A stretch of DNA of 64,000 bases from Misgurnus anguillicaudatus (lineage: Eukaryota > Chordata > Actinopteri > Cypriniformes > Cobitidae), in the NCBI RefSeq assembly GCF_027580225.2, contig NC_073354.2, positions 30,090,001 to 30,154,000 of the forward strand, in the 5' to 3' direction. Made by a program: the position numbers and the translations under genes. The notes beneath the pieces were generated by a model that worked only from the letters and a program-made list of their open reading frames with translations, was not told the DNA's origin and made no database searches. Shown here piece by piece: positions 12,990 to 25,538 of this stretch (position 1 is the stretch's first letter; every line of letters starts with the position of its first letter).

Positions 12990-13421
12990 CTGCTCTTTAC
13001 CCTGACTCACCGTACATGCTTCAGGAGGACATCAATATTTGAACACAGCATTATACTGTAGCTCACAAAAATGTCCGCACGTCATCTTTCTATATTCTCC
13101 TTACAGCAACACACTTAAAATATTTGTAACAGTGAGGGCACATTTAAGCAACAGTTTACATTTTCAATATTCCTGAGAGTATATACATTAATTATATTTT
13201 AGAGGCCACATTCTGCACTCGAATATTTTTGTTTATTAGGCTACTTCCCAAGTCTGCTTATGATGTTGGTCTTGCACTTTTCTTTGAAAATACTAAAACT
13301 AGAAGTATTGATAAAAATACTATCTAAAATCTATCATTTTTTAAGCCTATTGGCACCAATGTGACAAATGTAGAATTTTTTTATAAATTGTGGTGCTGAT
13401 CCATGTAACAGCTGCATCTTA

Positions 13422-15235
13422 GGCCATGTTTACATTAGAGCATTTGCGTTTTAAAACGGCATTTTAAAATGAAAACGATCCTCGTTTATACTGGCATTTT
13501 TAAAAGAATCTTCATCCACACTATACACCACCATAAACGCATGAAACATGACCAATCACGTAACTGGGCATGCGCATATAAGTGTAAAATAACTTATTAC
13601 TCTAATAATAGCTTATCTTTGCACGTTTACGCAGCCTAGGGGTGTGCGATATTGACAAAAATTCATACATGGGTCCTTTGCTGGCAACTATAACAGACAC
13701 TATTTTTGAACCTATAAAAATGTGTTTGGGAAAGTCTTATACTGTTCTATTTCCCCCCTACAACATATTAATATGATTAATAGGTTAATTTTGATTTTAC
13801 TAAACAGAGAGGTCTTTATGATTTAAAAAGAAAGCATTCTAAACAGTAGCGAACTTGAAGCAAACTTTAATCAAACATAGTAAGAGGTGAAGTATTGCTT
13901 TAGCCTACCAGAAATGCTTATTGCATTAATTTTTAAAAGTGTGCGAAGTCTGTGCACGTCCTCCGCTAGCAACACACAAATAGCTAAAAGCGCAAGCGCC
14001 TAAACGAGCATTATATTAATGACGTTGAGTTTATTGTTTTTATTAATTTATATTCACAAAACTTATCAACAAAACATCGATTAAAATTAAGAGACAAATT
14101 ATCTGAAACGAAATTCATTTTAAAGTAGCAAACAAAACTTACATTAAACTGGAAAATAATGTCTGACCCATTACAATTCTCCCTTCATATTGGCCTTTGC
14201 AACGCCTATATGGTGTATAAAATTACAGTCTATCTTTCGTAAGCTAACTAAATTTAAACAAAACATAAACACTTATACTGTTCTAGCTCCCCCTACAACA
14301 TATTAATATGATTAATAGGTTAATTTTGATTTTATAACTAAACAGAAAGGTCTTTATGATTTAAAAAGAAAGCATTCTAAACAGTAGCGAACTTGAAGCA
14401 AAAATAAATTTCAGCAAATGCAAACTTCAATCAAACATATAGTAAGAAGTGAAGTATTGCTTTAGCCTACCAGAAATGCTTATTGCATTAATTTTTAAAA
14501 ATGTGCGAGGTCCGTGCACGTCCTCCGCTAGCAACACACAAATAGCTAAAAGCCAAGCGCCTAAACGAGCATTATATTAATGACGTTGAGTTTATTGTTT
14601 TTATTAATTTATATTCACAAAACGTATCAACAAAACATCGATTAAAATTAAGAGACCAATTATCTGAAACGAAATTCATTTTAAAGTAGCAAACAAAACT
14701 TACATTAAACTGGAAAATAATGTCGGACCCATTACAATTCTCCCTTCATATTGGCCTTTGCAACGCCTATATGGCGTATAAAATTACAGTCTATCTTTCG
14801 TAAGCTAACTAAATTTAAACAAAACATAAACACATTAAACCCAACAATACTCAAACATTAATATAAAACAGACATTATCTATAAGGATACATGTTAAAAC
14901 AATCCGATATAGCGTTTATAATAGCTGGTTGGTAGATGTTTACTATTTTTGGCAAAACCTCCGTTGCAAACCAACATTTACATCAATAAAATAATTTTTA
15001 CTTTGAAAATGATGCGCTGTCATGTTAACATCAGCTGTTCGTTTACATAAGACTCCGTCTACGTTCATTTACACTCAGAGCAACGTCTGAGTTCTCAAAC
15101 TAAAACAGGGTCTTCAGCGTTTGCGAACGAATCCGTTTATGAGGGTCGAAAACGGTGATGTAGTGTAGATGAAAGGCGTAAACGTAGCAAAAGTAACGCG
15201 TTTTAAAGCATAAACGCATTAATGTAAACATAGCC
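13422..15235. mobile_element. TTA-flanked element with an internal tandem duplication
   Basis: Ends GGCCATGTTTACATTA and TAATGTAAACATAGCC are inverted, with TTA on both sides (13419-13421, 15236-15238), as in PIF/Harbinger. The interior holds two direct copies of a roughly 540-bp block, 13736-14271 and 14272-14832. No transposase found. Confidence 0.78.
13736..14832 (+). repeat. Two-copy direct tandem duplication, period 536
   Basis: Both units start CTTATACTGTTCTA and share ATTGCTTTAGCCTACCAGAA, TGACGTTGAGTTTATTG and CTTTGCAACGCCTATATGG. Unit 2 has an extra stretch containing AAATAAATTTCAGCAAATGC. The units are close in sequence, so the duplication is recent relative to the element. Confidence 0.88.
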
Positions 15236-15675
15236 TTAATAGACACTTTGCAGCCTTTGATTACAATAAATCAAAGGCCAGAGCTTTCTGGCTGTCCGTT
15301 CAACAGGGTTTGATTTGTGGTCTTGATTCGAGACCGACGTCATTGCCCTTGCCTACAGTTCAGGAGACAGCACTGGCGTAAAATGTTATAGAAATCGAAT
15401 ATGGAAAATGATAAATAAATGACACACGCTACATGGCAGCTCTTTACGGATATCCGTGATACTGTACAGTATATCGTCACCACACCCCATATTGAACACA
15501 TGTCTATAAAGTACTAATACTGTCTCTGAGGTATGCACATTTTTTGCATGCATGAAAAAAAAAAGGATGACATACAACAAAGCACAATGCACATAATACA
15601 GTACAGCATCCCACAATGCAATGGTCTCGAGGAAATTATATTTCTATTGTGACATCAAAATATAAACTTCTTTAA

Positions 15676-16241
15676 AGGGCACCTATGGTCCAATTCACGC
15701 TTTTACATTTCCTTTGGTGTGTAAGTGTGTATTAGTACATGTTAACGATATGCAAAAGGTATGTACCCCAAAGTAAACGATGACGCGAATTATCGTCTCC
15801 AACGTAAATCTCTTTTCTTGGACTACAACAAACACATGGATTGTAGGCAACAGTTTATGTCCTGGTATTGGTGATGTAGACAAGTCCGACATTACCATAT
15901 TTCATCCCGCTTCAGACTCCCAGCCTGTAAGTTAACGCCTGTTAGCATTGCATTGTGAGCGAATCTTTCAAACATGGTAAGGAGCGTCACATTTCCGGCT
16001 GACCTCAGAGGTATTCAGGCCAATCACAACATACAGATTAGCTGTCCAATCAGGGACACAGCACTATTCAAATCGATGAGTTTTGTACAAAATCCGTGCG
16101 TTTCAGGAAGAAAATTAAATCTGGAGCTACAAAATGTATGGTTTGTGGAAAAAAATTGTTTTTAACCATAAACACGCGAACACATTGTATTATACCAAAT
16201 ACACAAAATAACGTTGTTTTTAGCAATGAAATAGGTGCTCT
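15676..16241. mobile_element. TTAA-flanked element with AGGGCACCTAT ends
   Basis: TTAA at 15672-15675 and 16242-16245 with inverted ends AGGGCACCTAT and ATAGGTGCTCT. 566 bp with no transposase. The short frames on both strands are incidental. Confidence 0.75.
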
Positions 16242-17310
16242 TTAAAAACAGTAATATATGCACCGTGTGTTAAAAATCTGAGTTTATAATGTCTTGTCAG
16301 TATGAGTTTAGTACAATGCATTTTAAAATTGCTTGCAATGCAAAGAATGCTTTTGGTACCCAACCTGATCTCACAGGAATTTCTTATGTATTTTTTGGGG
16401 TGCATATGAATTCATGCAATATGAATTGTAGAAAAACATTGATACCTCACCCTAATCCTGTCCCTAACCCCAACGTCAATGGGGTGAAGGCAGATCATTA
16501 AAAAATGCACGAATGTGATTGCACAAAATCGTATGAATAAGTTTGCTCGTAAAATACATACAGAGATTGTGTTGCCAGTCAATACCTTAACATTTTTGGT
16601 TTATGGAATAAAGCATACATACAATACATTGTAAGTTATCGAGTACCACTGACCCTAAAAAATACAAAAAAAACCTAAAACACTAAAATGGTATGGATGA
16701 AAGATTTGAGTCTTATGTAACCAAGTAATCAGACAGCATTATGACATGTGTAGTGAGTGTGACGAATTAAACCCCTCCGGCAAAAACACTGAGCATAGGT
16801 ACAGTGGGGAGGTCACGCACGCGTCACGCACAGCTCCGCATGAGTGAGCCGCATTAATGCTAATAGATCCCCATTCAAGTATTTAACCTTGACAGGCTGC
16901 AAAACAAGAACCGCAGCATCACGTATCAGGGCTGGCCAGAGCAATAAAAAGAGTGACACTGGAATGTTAATGACTCACTTGAGGATAACATTAGCCTGTT
17001 CGGTTCTGTGTCTCTGCACTATATAAACGTCATGCAATAGAGCAGACGTCTGATATTTCTGGAGCGCTGCATTACTGGGTTACGGTTTCAAGCGTTTCGT
17101 GAACTTTAGCCAACCTTGCATGCAAAAGCTTGGGGTTAGACGGTTAGACACACACACACACACACTTTCTGGGGAAAGGAATTCATGCAGAACAAAAGGC
17201 CATACTTGTAACTCCACTTAAAACACATATGCCCATATAAAGCAGAACCCATAGCCAGCAAGCTGAATTACATAACTGATGAAACTAGAACTCTTCTGAA
17301 CTTAAGATTC
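16242..17310. other. Partly unique intron DNA, candidate conserved noncoding sequence at 16740-17110
   Basis: 16380-16560 matches a widespread fish repeat (CCTAATCCTGTCCCTAACCC). 16740-17110 looks non-repetitive with balanced composition and has an AP-1-like TGACTCA near 16970 and a TATATAA near 17020. No coding exon was recognised. A (CA)n tract lies at 17150-17165. Confidence 0.35.
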
Positions 17311-17596
17311 CTCTGTATTTTGTCAGGAGTCCTTAGTGGGTTAGTTACTTTTAACCCATGCTGGGTAAATATTGGAAAGGACACACCACTAGGGTAAAAT
17401 TGCCCCAATGCTGGGTTGTTTAAACCCAACTGTTGGGTTATTATAACCCATGGTTGCATAACAACCCAACATCGGGTATGTGTTCTGTTCAACCCTAAAG
17501 AAATTAACTATTTATTGTGGTAAAGGTGTATTAACCATGTTTTTTTGGTGTATTGATTACTATCAGCAAAAGCATGGCTAGTGTAGTAAAACTATG

Positions 17597-17803
17597 GTTC
17601 CCTTTCAGTCGGTCACTACGACGTCACGTCGTGACCGACGAATTGGGAACTCGCTTAGAGAGACCAATCTGCTTCGAATACTACAAAAAACGCCAATGAA
17701 CTTGGCATTGAGATATTTGCATAATGCTGGCGCCGCCCCGCCAGGTGCGTATATAAGGCGCACGTGCAAATAAGGAAATCAGCTTTTTTCGCTTCGAAAG
17801 CCG
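17597..17803 (+). repeat. Left terminal region and ITR of the DIRS element
   Basis: Bases 17620-17803 are the inverted copy of 23310-23495, with near-perfect identity over most of the length. The first 23 bases are unique to this end and reappear only in the internal complementary region. It includes GCGTATATAAGGCG near 17750, a TATA-like box suited to driving the element. Confidence 0.9.
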
Positions 17804-18389
17804 GCTTTATCTGACTGAGAAGCTACTCTCTGCTCTTCTGGGAACGGTTGCTGAAGTTGATTGACAAGCAGTACTAAGACAGCGGACGCTCGCAGTATTC
17901 CACTGCTCTGCATATTTTTTGTTTTGAGTTTAGTGTGTGCGTTGCCTTTCCCTGTGCGCATCATCAGCTGAGCACCTAAAGAGTGATTTCCCTAAAGAGT
18001 GATACGTGAGAGCTCTGTGTCTTTTTAAAGACAGCCACTCTCTCGTATATTCGGAGATCAGCGTCCTTTTCAGGATTGCTTTTCGTCCGTGCGATCTTGG
18101 ATGTGAGAGGTATAAGGGTTCCAGTTTCGGTCACGAGCGCTGTCTTCATGCTTGGGCATCAAGCACTCTGAGGCTGCGCTCGTGGGGAGTTTTTGTTCTT
18201 TCTGTGAGAGCATAACCCTCTTGGATTGCGGAGACGACTGACGTTTCTACGGGAATGCTGTCCGCGTCTTTGCAGTGCTGACACCGCCATGGTGCGGCTG
18301 TCAAGCGCTCGCATGACGCTCTTCGCATCACTACGCTGAGTAGGACGGAGGATACGTCCTCCACCTACCGGCCTTTCATCCTCAGCCGG

Positions 18390-20000
18390 TTGAGGCTCCG
18401 GTGGAGACGGCAGAGTCGTGTTCTACGATTTCTGCCGATCCATTGGACCTCCTTCTGGTCCCGTTCACTTCTGCAGCATCAGAGGGGTGTCCAATTTCCT
18501 CCGAAGTGGAGTCGTTCCGGAGATGGCGGCCGTGCCCGCTCGAGTGGCGGAAACGGTAGAGTTGGAGAGGTTAACCCCTCTCCGCCCGAACCGTACTGCC
18601 CACGTGATTGGTATTTCGGAGCTGCTCGGGCCTCTCAGTCCTCTGCTCCTGTGCCTTTCTTCCCGACGGCACGAAGAGCTGACGTGATTTGCGGCCATCC
18701 GGTCGTTCAGCTTCAGCTTTCACCCCTCATCTCCCTCACCAGGGGAGCCGCTAAGGGCGGGGACCCCTTCAGTGGAGCGGGGGGTTGCGATGCAGCTGCG
18801 TTCCTGGAGGGACCACCCAACCCTTCCCTCCCGTGTTTGTAGATAGTCGTCCGGTTACGGGCGCTGTCTGTCAGGCATGCGGAGAGGCGGCTTCAGCCCT
18901 GCACGCAATAACGTTGCTACAGGTTCACCAAGGATTTACGAGGGAAGCCGCGACCTTCAGTCGTGCGATGTTCACCACAGTGGTTCAAGATCGCCACCTT
19001 TGGCTGTGTCTGGCTGACGGACGCAGGCGAGAACAACTTCTTGAATGCGCCTGTCTCACAGACCGGCCTCTTCGGCGAGGCCGTGGAGTCGTACAGCTCC
19101 ACTGCGCAGACTGAGGCGATCTCTTAGGTCATGCCCCGGCGAAGGAGAGCTGCCCTTGGTAAAAACCACCACGCCGGCTCCTCAGTCTGCCTCTCGCCGT
19201 CGGCGTGCTGCGGCGACCACCTTCGTTCCCCTCCTCGGACCCCATCTCGGCAGCGCGGTGGAACCGGTCGTCAGCAGCTCGCCCCGCCCGCTTAGCCGCG
19301 TCCCGTGAAATCGGGAGTTTAAGTGGCCAGTAAGCGGGCAACCCGGATTGGCAGAGGATCACTCTTCAGGAGACGGTGATTCGCTCCTTCCCCCGATAGA
19401 GGGTCGGGTGGAAAATTCTTGGTTTGCATATGTTCCACCGGCTGTTTAGCCGGTACCCACTTAACCACACATAGAGTGCATTCCTCTTCCCTCTCCAGGT
19501 CTCCAGAGGATCGAGAGAGCCGTGAGCGGGCACACACCAGCTCACCCTACCTCTCCTCTATCGCCAGCGGGTGTTCTGAGGAGTCCGAGCCCTCCACTGA
19601 GGAGACCGGACAACCATCACCCTCATCGGAGTCTGTGCTCTCCGCAGAGGAGACCAGACGACCGTCACCTTCAGCGGGCTCAGGTCAGTGTGTCACACAC
19701 ACACACACACACACATACTGTAGATGCTTATGCTGTCACAGCAGACGCACCGGCAGTCTCACCTGTCTCGCTTCGCTGCCCCACCGCGGGTACTTCGGTA
19801 GTGTCGTTAATTCTCCTCGTACGGTGCCTGGGTGCTTGGCTTCAGTTCCCAGCCCATTCGTTGGGTTTTACGCACGATCCGCCTCGGTTACGAAGTACAA
19901 TTACCGGCACAACCCCAAAATTCTCGGGCTTTCGTTTTCACTATAGTGAAAGTGTCCGATGCACATGTACTGCGTGCATAAGTCGATGTCCTGCTGGCGA
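18390..20000 (+). pseudogene. DIRS gag-like region, degraded
   Basis: GC-rich DNA with several short overlapping frames, rich in Pro, Ser and Arg, at the place where DIRS elements carry ORF1. No conserved motif can be named, so the assignment rests on position. A short (CA)n tract at about 19692-19714 interrupts it. Confidence 0.45.
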
Positions 20001-20049
20001 AGGATAATCGAGCCGGTCCCTCTTACCGAGATGATGATATGATGATAGG

Positions 20050-20870
20050 GTTTTTCCAGCCTTTATCTCATAGTACCCAAAATACGCGGTGGGTGACGAT
20101 CGATTTGATTTACGCACCGGCTCCACCAAGGTGGTCTTTTTGGATGATAACGCCGAGGCTCGTATTTCAATATTCAGATCGGTTTGCAGCCTTAGACCTG
20201 TAAGACGTGTACTTTTTGTGTCCATCTCCCTCGCCTTAGACCGTTTTTCGCTCTGCGTCGTGGGGTGGGCATATTAATATTAAGTACATCATTCGAGCTG
20301 TCTCTCTCTCTCCGTGTCTCCATGAAAGTGCTAGTCACGACATTAAAATATCAGAGAGAGAGCGTTGTTTGCATTCTGCTTTTATTTACGTTGACTTATA
20401 ATAGCCCGTTCTTGGCAGACGTGCGCGAACACAGAGAGTTAATGCTTCGGCATCTCGCTCGTTTAAGTCATCAGGTCGACTGGGTAAGAGCAACTTTGCC
20501 CCGTGCAGAGGATCCTTTTCTCAGTATGGAATTAGACTCGATCAACTAATTGGCGTGTTTTACAAGAGCGCGCAACTAGTCAGTTCTGACTTGCCTCGGT
20601 TTAATTCGAGGGAAGTACGCGGTCCCTCTGAAACAATTTCAGAAGCCCTGGACATATGACAGCATGCTGCAGCTGTGACGCTGCTCGAGCTGCGTCATAT
20701 GAGACCGCTTCAGCATTGGCTTTACGATCGAGTCTCGAGGAGAGCGTGGCGCACCGGCATGCATTGTGTAAACACTGCACCTGCGTGTCATTTAAATTTC
20801 CCCGTAGTAGACCCAGCATTTCTGATAGCAAGATATGCCTTTGAGGGGTCTCCTGGCATTCTGTAGCATA
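20050..20870 (+). pseudogene. DIRS reverse transcriptase, frameshifted
   Basis: Fragments in different frames match DIRS RT in order: a WVTIDL-like block near 20090, a GGHINIKY-like remnant near 20265, HRELMLRHLARLSHQVDW and MELDSIN at 20430-20547, then LLELRHMRPLQHWL and RVSRRAWRTG at 20680-20760. The catalytic YLDD segment was not found intact and several stops break the frame. Confidence 0.7.
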
Positions 20871-20889
20871 CGATGCCCTAAGCACGGGA

Positions 20890-21240
20890 TGTTCAGCCAC
20901 GTATGACGGGCTTGCAGTCTGGGGTGTGCATAGCACCCCAACTGCCGCGAGCGGTGCGCTGTATATCTGGGACTTGTACGCTCCGCTATGGAGATGCGAG
21001 GGAAGGATGTATTAGTAGACACCGATAACTTTGCGACTGTTGCGTTATTTACCGTTAAGGCGGTTTTGCGCTCTCGTCACCTGTCGCATCTCGCTCGTCA
21101 TCTCCTCCTTTGGAGTCAGAAGCATCTGAGGTCCCTTCGTGCCATTTACATCCCGGGATCGCTCAATACAGCGGTACGCGCTTCCCGAGCTGCGCCCCCG
21201 GCGAATGGCGACTCCACCCCCAGACGGTCCAGCTAATTTG
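20890..21240 (+). pseudogene. DIRS RNase H domain remnant
   Basis: The frame at 20988-21236 reads KDVLVDTDNFATVALFTVKA, then LRSRHLSHLARHLLLWSQKH and LRSLRAIYIPGSLNTAVRAS, the C-terminal RNase H block of DIRS polyproteins (DNxTVAY and IPGxLNxxAD). An upstream YDGLAVWGV fragment lies near 20905 in another frame. Confidence 0.75.
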
Positions 21241-21579
21241 GAAGAAGTTCGGTTGTGCGTAGATAGATCTGTTTGCGTCGCCGGATGATACCCACTGTCG
21301 CCTATTTTATTCACTAACGAGGGCAGCCTCTGCGTGGATGCGTTGGCACACAGCTGGCCGCGGGGGGTGCGTAATACGCATTCCTTCCAGTGAGCTTTAT
21401 TGCGCAGACACTGTGCAAAGTCAGGCAGGACGAGGAGAGCCTTTTATTAATCGTCCGTACTGGACGACCAAGAATTGGTTTTCATAGTTAATGCTCCTCG
21501 CGACAGCCCTCCCTGGCGGATTCCCCTGAGGAAGGACTTTCTTTCTTAGGAAGGGGCACATTTGGCACTCGCGCCCCGA

Positions 21580-22640
21580 CCTGTCCATGTATGGTCGTTG
21601 AGCGCGCGCAAGGTTTAGGTGATTTATCGCAAGCGGTATCTAACACCATCGACGCGGTTCGAGCACCGTCCACAGGACGGGCTTATGCGCTTAATGAAAC
21701 CTTTTCGTCACCCGGTGCTCTTCGCAACGCGAGGACCCAGAGAATGCCCTTTAACATTATGCTTTTATATCTTTAACATGGGTTAGATGGTAGGCTGTCC
21801 CTCCGCCATTAAAGTTGATATCGCCGCTATTTCTGCTCATCACTCACTTATCTACAGCAGATCAGTTGGCCAGCATGATTTAATTATTACATTTTAAAGA
21901 GGCGCTCGCAGGCTAAACCCCTCGCGCCCTCCCTCTTTTTTCCTGAGACCTGTCCATGGTGCTGAAGCCTTCAGGTCTCCGATTTAGCCTTTGCAGTTTG
22001 CGAGTCTGAAGTTTTTATCAATGAAAACTCTGACCCTGCTAGCATTGGCCTCCATGAAGAGAGTAGGAGATTTACATGCATTCTCTGTTGACGATTCGTG
22101 CTTTTAGTTTGGTCCTGCTGTCTCACTGAGGACCCAGACCAGGCTACGTGCCCAAAGTTCCCACCACTCCCTTCAGAGATAAGGTGGTGAGCTTGCAAGC
22201 GTTGCCTTTGGAGCAGGCAAACCCAACCGAGGCTTTGTTGTGCCCCGTACGCGCACTGCGATTCTACGTGGTCCGCACGCAAAGCTTCAGGACCTCAGAC
22301 CAGCTCTTTGTTTGTTATGGTGGCCAGCAGAAAGGGAAAGCTGTCACTAAGCAGAGGATGTCTCATTGGATAGTTCATACTATCGCCCTAGCTTACAATT
22401 TGCAGGGCATTCCTTGCCCTTTAATTTGAGAGCGCATTCCACACGGAGTGTTGCCTCATCTTGGGCTTTAGCTCGTGGTTCCTCGCTAACAGACATCTGT
22501 AGAGCTGCTGGTTGGGCGACACCTAATACGTTCATTAGATTTTACAATGTTCGTATCGAGCCTGTATCCTCTCGTGTTCTTTCCTCACCAGGGAGGGCAC
22601 GGAGAGCAGACTCGCAAGTCGGCTTGCAGCCTCCGACTGA
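21580..22640 (+). pseudogene. DIRS tyrosine recombinase, frameshifted
   Basis: 21591-21680 resembles the N-terminal STGRAY segment. 22148-22429 gives MPKVPTTPFRDKVVSLQALP, then LLCPVRALRFYV and DQLFVCYGGQQKGKAVTKQR. After a frameshift, 22366-22653 gives LRAHSTRSVASSWALARGSS, then LTDICRAAGWATPNTFIRFY. HSTR is the H-x-x-R box and the Tyr of RFY is the likely nucleophile. Stops and frame breaks make it non-functional. Confidence 0.8.
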
Positions 22641-23154
22641 GGCTCCAAATTGAGTTTTCAGTATGGAAGGCTAACAGAGCAAAAATGCGTAATGGTTTGA
22701 TTTGCTCCCTCCACTGCCTTGACAGCCTTTGTTGCGGAGCATTGGCTGTCAGCCTTTCACTAGTTGTATTCTTACGAACCTACGTGTTTGGCCAGGGCCC
22801 CACATTGCGTCCCAACGGGTTCCTTTGTGAGTATTATTCCGTGGGGTTAATCCTACTAGCCCATGTTTCCCTTAGCAGAGCACTGCTTTGCTTACACAGC
22901 CACGGCTGTCATTTAGACCTCAACTACGGTTGACTTTCGCCCACCAATAGCCCTTAACGGGGCGGTGGCTTCCGCAGCGTCCCTATACCGCTCAGATAGG
23001 GCGCTTCCCAGTCGCTGGCACTACTGTGGGTTAAAGGAACATCTAGTGCCCGGCCTTCTGCCTTAAAACCTAATTCTCCTTATCCTTAAGTGGAACCGGA
23101 GGGCTTTACGCAGACACTGGAAGAGGTCAGCCCCTAGTGGCGTTTTGGTAGGGA

Positions 23155-23264
23155 TTCCCAATTCGTCGGTCACGACGTGACGTCGTAGTGACCGACTGAA
23201 AGGGAACGTCTCGGTTACGGATGTAACCCTCGTTCCCTGAAGGAGGGAACGGAGACGTCACGTC
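23155..23264. repeat. Internal complementary region (ICR) of the DIRS element
   Basis: 23155-23207 is the exact reverse complement of 17597-17649. 23205-23264 is the reverse complement of the last roughly 60 bases of the element. The two halves share one AAC. In the DIRS replication model this region templates the circular junction. Confidence 0.88.
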
Positions 23265-23309
23265 CCGTCGCCACAGGTGCTGCCACCTGCTGTTTAGGCC
23301 GGTCACCTT

Positions 23310-23544
23310 CCGGCTTTCGCAGCGAACAGAAGCTGATTTCCTTATTTGCACGTGCGCCTTATATACGCACCTGGCGGGGCGGCGCCAGCATTATGCAAAT
23401 ATCTCAATGCCAAGTTCATTGGCGTTTTTTGTAGTATTCGAAGCAGATTGGTCTCTCTAAGCGAGTTCCCAATTCGTCGGTCACGACGTGACGTCTCCGT
23501 TCCCTCCTTCAGGGAACGAGGGTTACATCCGTAACCGAGACGTT
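23310..23544 (-). repeat. Right ITR and terminal extension of the DIRS element
   Basis: Inverted partner of the left ITR. About 49 further bases (23496-23544) extend the outer end, with an internal foldback (CGTTCCCTCCTTCAGGGAACG). A longer right ITR is typical of DIRS1-like elements. Confidence 0.88.
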
Positions 23545-25060
23545 ATTTTGTGGTTAGGGTTTTACTACAGTAACATGTTTTTTTGTAGTAAAACCAAGGT
23601 TAATTTTCGTAAGGGGATATTTACCCTGCATGGGTTTAAAGGGCCATTTCATCGATAGGAACATTAATCTTTGTTGAAAGTGAGTCATATTTGTAGTCGA
23701 AATGTAACATAAATTTCGAATTTTGTGCCTATTTGACCGAGAAAAGACAGAGAGTGACTTTAGAGCACATTTGTATGAAAAACTACAACTCCCACTATGC
23801 ACCACAATGCACAGCTCTGCAAGCCACTCCCATTAATCGGAACACGGCTCAGATATGCTATTGTGTACATAAATGCCACGTTCGAAAAAACTAAGAAAAT
23901 AGCCATCACTGTGTCTGACAGACACCAATCATGACTTACTTTTAAACGTGATGTTACATTGTGTTACACACAATAACACTCTGGCCTGGTGTGTAGCAAA
24001 GTCTTATTCAAACAGTAACGTGAGGTGTCAGATCTGCAGTACAAATGTCTTTTCAAGTACTTATAAAAGGGTATGCATTTTAAATGTATATTTAGTTTTA
24101 CCAATTTTCTTTTTGTCTCTTGTTTACTGTAATTACATCTGTCTAATATCAGCCTCATTGCTTTCACATAGACATATAAAACACCGCTCAGATATGCTAC
24201 TGTGTACATAAATGTCACGTTAGTATAACAAAGAAAATAGAAACACTCACTTTACAGTCAGACGTCCGTTTATCCCTGCATCCTCCACACAAACGCGTCC
24301 CCTGCACAATATCTCCACAGACGCACATCTCAGCTCTTGGAGCTTGTGCTCGTAAGCCGAAACACGTCTATGAAATAAGCACATGCAAAGTGCCCCGAAA
24401 CAGTCACAAAACAAACGTTTATATCCTTATTTGATGGAGAAATGTTAAACAGACAGCACACAGCTAGAGTCCGTCCAAGCTCATATACTCCGCAGCGCGT
24501 TTGCTCGTAAGCCGAAACACGTCTGTGAAATAAACATGTCCAAACGCGTGCAAAGTTGCTCTCTTGCCTGGAAACATTCACCAAACAAATGTCCATATCC
24601 TTATCTGATGCAGAAATGTTAAAAAGAAAGCACACAGCGAGAGTAGAGGCACTATCAATCGGGGCTTCTCTACGCAGCAGAGGCCGATGGTTGCGGTGTC
24701 TTCCCCCGGCTCCTCTACTCAGCCAAAGCCCAGGCTCCGGCCTACTCCTCGGGCGTCTGTTCCTCCATCTGCCTGAGCTTTTTGCTGTATTGTGGCTCAT
24801 AAAGGTGCAATGAACAGCGGATTAGAGCATCACACTTGTGAAATAACCCTCTTCTATATCATATTGATAAACTTCCGCTGTTATTGTAACACGAAGTCTG
24901 GCTTGCTCCACAATGTCTGTTTAGCTTAGCTTAGCATAAAGATGGCGGCTGATCGTTTTTTTTTTTCCGTCTGTGTTCGTATATTTTCGTAAGTCCCACC
25001 CACTGATCTGTAATAGGTCTTTAGCGTGTGTGGGTCCCACCCATAGCCCCCACCTTGGAA
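23545..25060. other. Intron DNA with an imperfect tandem duplication
   Basis: A block starting CGTAAGCCGAAACACGTCT near 24353 recurs near 24508, with shared TATCCTTAT(T/C)TGATG and AGAAATGTTAAA words. CAGATATGCTA and GTGTACATAAATG also occur at about 23850 and 24190. This is probably a degraded element; no gene seen. Confidence 0.5.
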
Positions 25061-25073
25061 AAATTAGGAATGA

Positions 25074-25501
25074 CCCTGCGTTCCAGTTCATTTTTTTATG
25101 ACCTTCCCTCGCTAACTTCCCTCAGTCTCATTCACTCGGATGTAAGTCATTGCTTACGTTATACGAGTGCCCACTACTGCTGAAACACTTGAAGTAGGTT
25201 CAAATGGATCGCCCTAAGCCCTTGATCACATGGAAAGTAGAGACCGCCCCCTCCATCATTTGAACTGTGCAAAGTGCGAGTTGCTGAAGTGACGTCACAA
25301 TCGTGTTGCATTGTGGGATATGGAGCTGCATGAAGTGTACATATGAAGCAGACTCGCTCCCTCGATTTTGACCGTACAAACTTCCCTCGTCCACTTGACG
25401 AAGTGGAACGCACTTCAAAATGGCGACAGGGATTCCCTCGAGGGGAAGTGTTTAGGAAAGTTCGCGAGTGCATGTCTAAAACTGGAGTGGAACGCACCCT
25501 G
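25074..25501. mobile_element. Palindromic MITE with CCCTGCGTTCCA ends
   Basis: Inverted ends CCCTGCGTTCCAGTTC and GAGTGGAACGCACCC, with subterminal CCTTCCCTCG and CGAGGGGAAGTG words. The open frames inside are GC-neutral by-products. Confidence 0.65.
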
Positions 25502-25538
25502 AGTGTCTGTAGTCTTTCAAACTCGACAAAGATACAGG

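Larger units (their letters stand above)
17597..23544 (+). mobile_element. DIRS-type tyrosine-recombinase retrotransposon, structurally complete but coding-dead
   Basis: 5,948 bp with inverted terminal repeats (17620-17803 and 23310-23495), short unmatched end extensions, and an internal complementary region at 23155-23264. That region is the reverse complement of the left end (17597-17649) fused to the reverse complement of the right end (about 23485-23544). Interior frames resemble DIRS gag, reverse transcriptase, RNase H and tyrosine recombinase in order, all broken by frameshifts and stops. The outer GTT at each end overlaps as one AAC in the internal region. Flanks rejoin as a continuous small fish repeat with no target duplication, as expected for recombinase insertion. 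No integrase or LTR is seen. Confidence 0.9.

Noticed and set aside
18390..19946. Long overlapping open frames of 150 and 175 codons
   Set aside because: They lie in the GC-rich interior of the DIRS element and overlap in several frames. No host-gene similarity.
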